From: Lachnospiraceae bacterium
GTDB taxonomy: Bacteria; Bacillota; Clostridia; Lachnospirales; Lachnospiraceae
Assembly: GCA_003446735.1 (NCBI GenBank)
Contig: DMCJ01000107.1
Span: forward strand, 1-7,653
Length of the DNA: 7,653 nt
Direction of reading: 5' to 3'
Below the pieces are notes generated by a model, which saw only the letters and a program-made list of their open reading frames with translations, was not told the origin of the DNA and did not search any database. The position numbers and the translations under genes are program-made. Positions 6,915-7,653 of the stretch are shown in pieces. Within the stretch, counting starts at the first letter, position 1, and each line of letters opens with the position of its first letter.

Positions 6915-7625
6915 GTCTAATCTTATTATCTGGCCCGTAAGATAAAGGGGTGAATTTATCAGGTTTACAACCATGGAAGAGACATCTTCGCTTGTTCCGA
7001 ACTTATCGGCGGGGATATCTTCTTTTATGGAAGCTTTTTCCTCAGCGGAAAGACGGGAATTCATCTTCGTATCTATGAAGCCGCAGGAGATCGCATTTAT
7101 GCTTATGTTACTTGCGGCAGTTTCCTTTGCCAGGGCTTTGGTAAGGGCATTTACTCCGCCTTTGGAAGCCGAATATGCCGCTTCCATGGAACCGCCGAAT
7201 TCTCCGAATACGGAGGAGATGTTTATTATGCGGCCCGCATGTCTTCTTATCATAAGCTTTAATGCTTCTCTTGATGTATAAAAAACGGAGGAGAGATTGG
7301 TATTTATAACGCGTTCCCATTCTTCGTCCGTCATATCCTGAATAAGGCCCACATATGAGATGCCGGCATTGTTTACAAGCACATCAAGGGTGGAAATATC
7401 CTTAAATATCTCTCTTACGAAGACAGGATCTGAGATATCGCCCTTGTAACATTTAACATTGACGTCATAGTCTTTTATTAACATATCCTTTAAAGACGTA
7501 AGAGCAGCTTCATTATTAAAACATGTAAGATAAAGGTCATAGCCTTCTTTTGCAAGAGCGGCGGCGATGCTTCTTCCTATATCTCCCGAGGCCCCTGTAA
7601 CAAGGGCATATCCGGATCCCGGCAT
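6900..7625 (-). CDS. Short-chain dehydrogenase/reductase, FabG/YmfI-like
   Basis: The 241-residue Rossmann-fold enzyme should reduce a carbonyl using NAD(P)H. It has the cofactor loop TGASGDIG (10-17), NNAG (85-88), Asn110, and the catalytic Ser138, Tyr151 and Lys155 in YSASK. The first ATG, at 7649, would add eight residues, but GGGAGG at 7639-7634 lies eight bases before the ATG at 7625. That gives MPGSGYALVTGAS, a normal SDR N-terminus, so I use 7625. It could be a 3-oxoacyl-ACP reductase. The segment SSVFGEFGGSMEAAYS and the end LDGGWM look closer, from memory, to YmfI, the reductase acting on 5-aminopentanone-modified EF-P in Bacillus. Cys181 stands where most relatives have Pro in the PG motif after the active site. 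The gene converges on the PurF-like gene, with 32 bases between stops. Its upstream neighbour is outside the window. Confidence 0.9.
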   Translation of the reverse strand: MPGSGYALVTGASGDIGRSIAAALAKEGYDLYLTCFNNEAALTSLKDMLIKDYDVNVKCYKGDISDPVFVREIFKDISTLDVLVNNAGISYVGLIQDMTDEEWERVINTNLSSVFYTSREALKLMIRRHAGRIINISSVFGEFGGSMEAAYSASKGGVNALTKALAKETAASNISINAISCGFIDTKMNSRLSAEEKASIKEDIPADKFGTSEDVSSMVVNLINSPLYLTGQIIRLDGGWM

Positions 7626-7633
7626 TTTGTATT

Positions 7634-7639
7634 CCTCCC
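7634..7639 (-). promoter_or_regulatory. Ribosome binding site that sets the SDR start at 7625
   Basis: Minus-strand GGGAGG followed by AATACAAA and ATG gives ideal spacing for the start at 7625. The upstream in-frame ATG at 7649 has only four bases of visible sequence before it and no visible ribosome site. Choosing it would place this purine-rich signal inside the coding region. Confidence 0.8.
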
Positions 7640-7653
7640 GATCTGTCATATAA

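Noticed and set aside
6973..7281. 102-residue plus-strand open frame opposite the SDR
   Set aside because: It lies opposite the conserved SDR active-site region and shows no motif of its own.
7626..7649. SDR start at the ATG at 7649
   Set aside because: A well-spaced GGGAGG lies between this ATG and the one at 7625, and the shorter protein has the typical SDR N-terminus.

Overview
The window looks like chromosomal DNA of an anaerobic Firmicute, most likely a gut or rumen Lachnospiraceae. This is inferred from protein character (a YuxH-type EAL-HDOD protein, a two-domain PPK2, a PurF-like protein starting MGGFFG), strong GGAGG-type ribosome binding sites, and moderate GC with frequent AGA/AGG and ATA codons. 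No marker gene is present, so the placement is tentative. There are no RNA genes, mobile elements, CRISPR arrays or long non-coding stretches; the largest gap between genes is 66 bases.

Layout. Five genes run left to right. (1) 1-1119 is the 3' part of an EAL-HDOD signalling protein whose EAL half has lost its catalytic motifs. (2) 1186-2286 is a six-helix membrane diguanylate cyclase with an intact inhibitory site. A compact hairpin terminator ends one base before its ribosome binding site. (3) 2324-3958 is an AMP-forming acyl-CoA synthetase. (4) 3980-5455 is a two-domain PPK2, probably polyphosphate:AMP phosphotransferase. (5) 5461-6867 is a PurF-like protein with an intact PRPP site and Fe-S cysteines but no glutaminase active site. 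A sixth gene, 6900-7625, lies on the minus strand and converges on this set. It is a short-chain dehydrogenase resembling FabG and the EF-P reductase YmfI, with a terminator that begins inside its last codons.

How they may work together. Genes 1 and 2 both belong to cyclic-di-GMP signalling families. Genes 3 to 5 are separated by 37, 21 and 5 bases from their upstream neighbours, with no terminator seen between them, and look co-transcribed. An AMP-forming acyl-CoA ligase releases AMP and PPi, and the next gene can turn AMP into ADP at the expense of polyphosphate, so the pair could form an AMP-recycling module. The last member binds PRPP by motif, but it cannot be an ordinary glutamine-dependent PurF. 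It is the most interesting protein here: its chemistry cannot be read from the sequence and the usual automatic label would be misleading.
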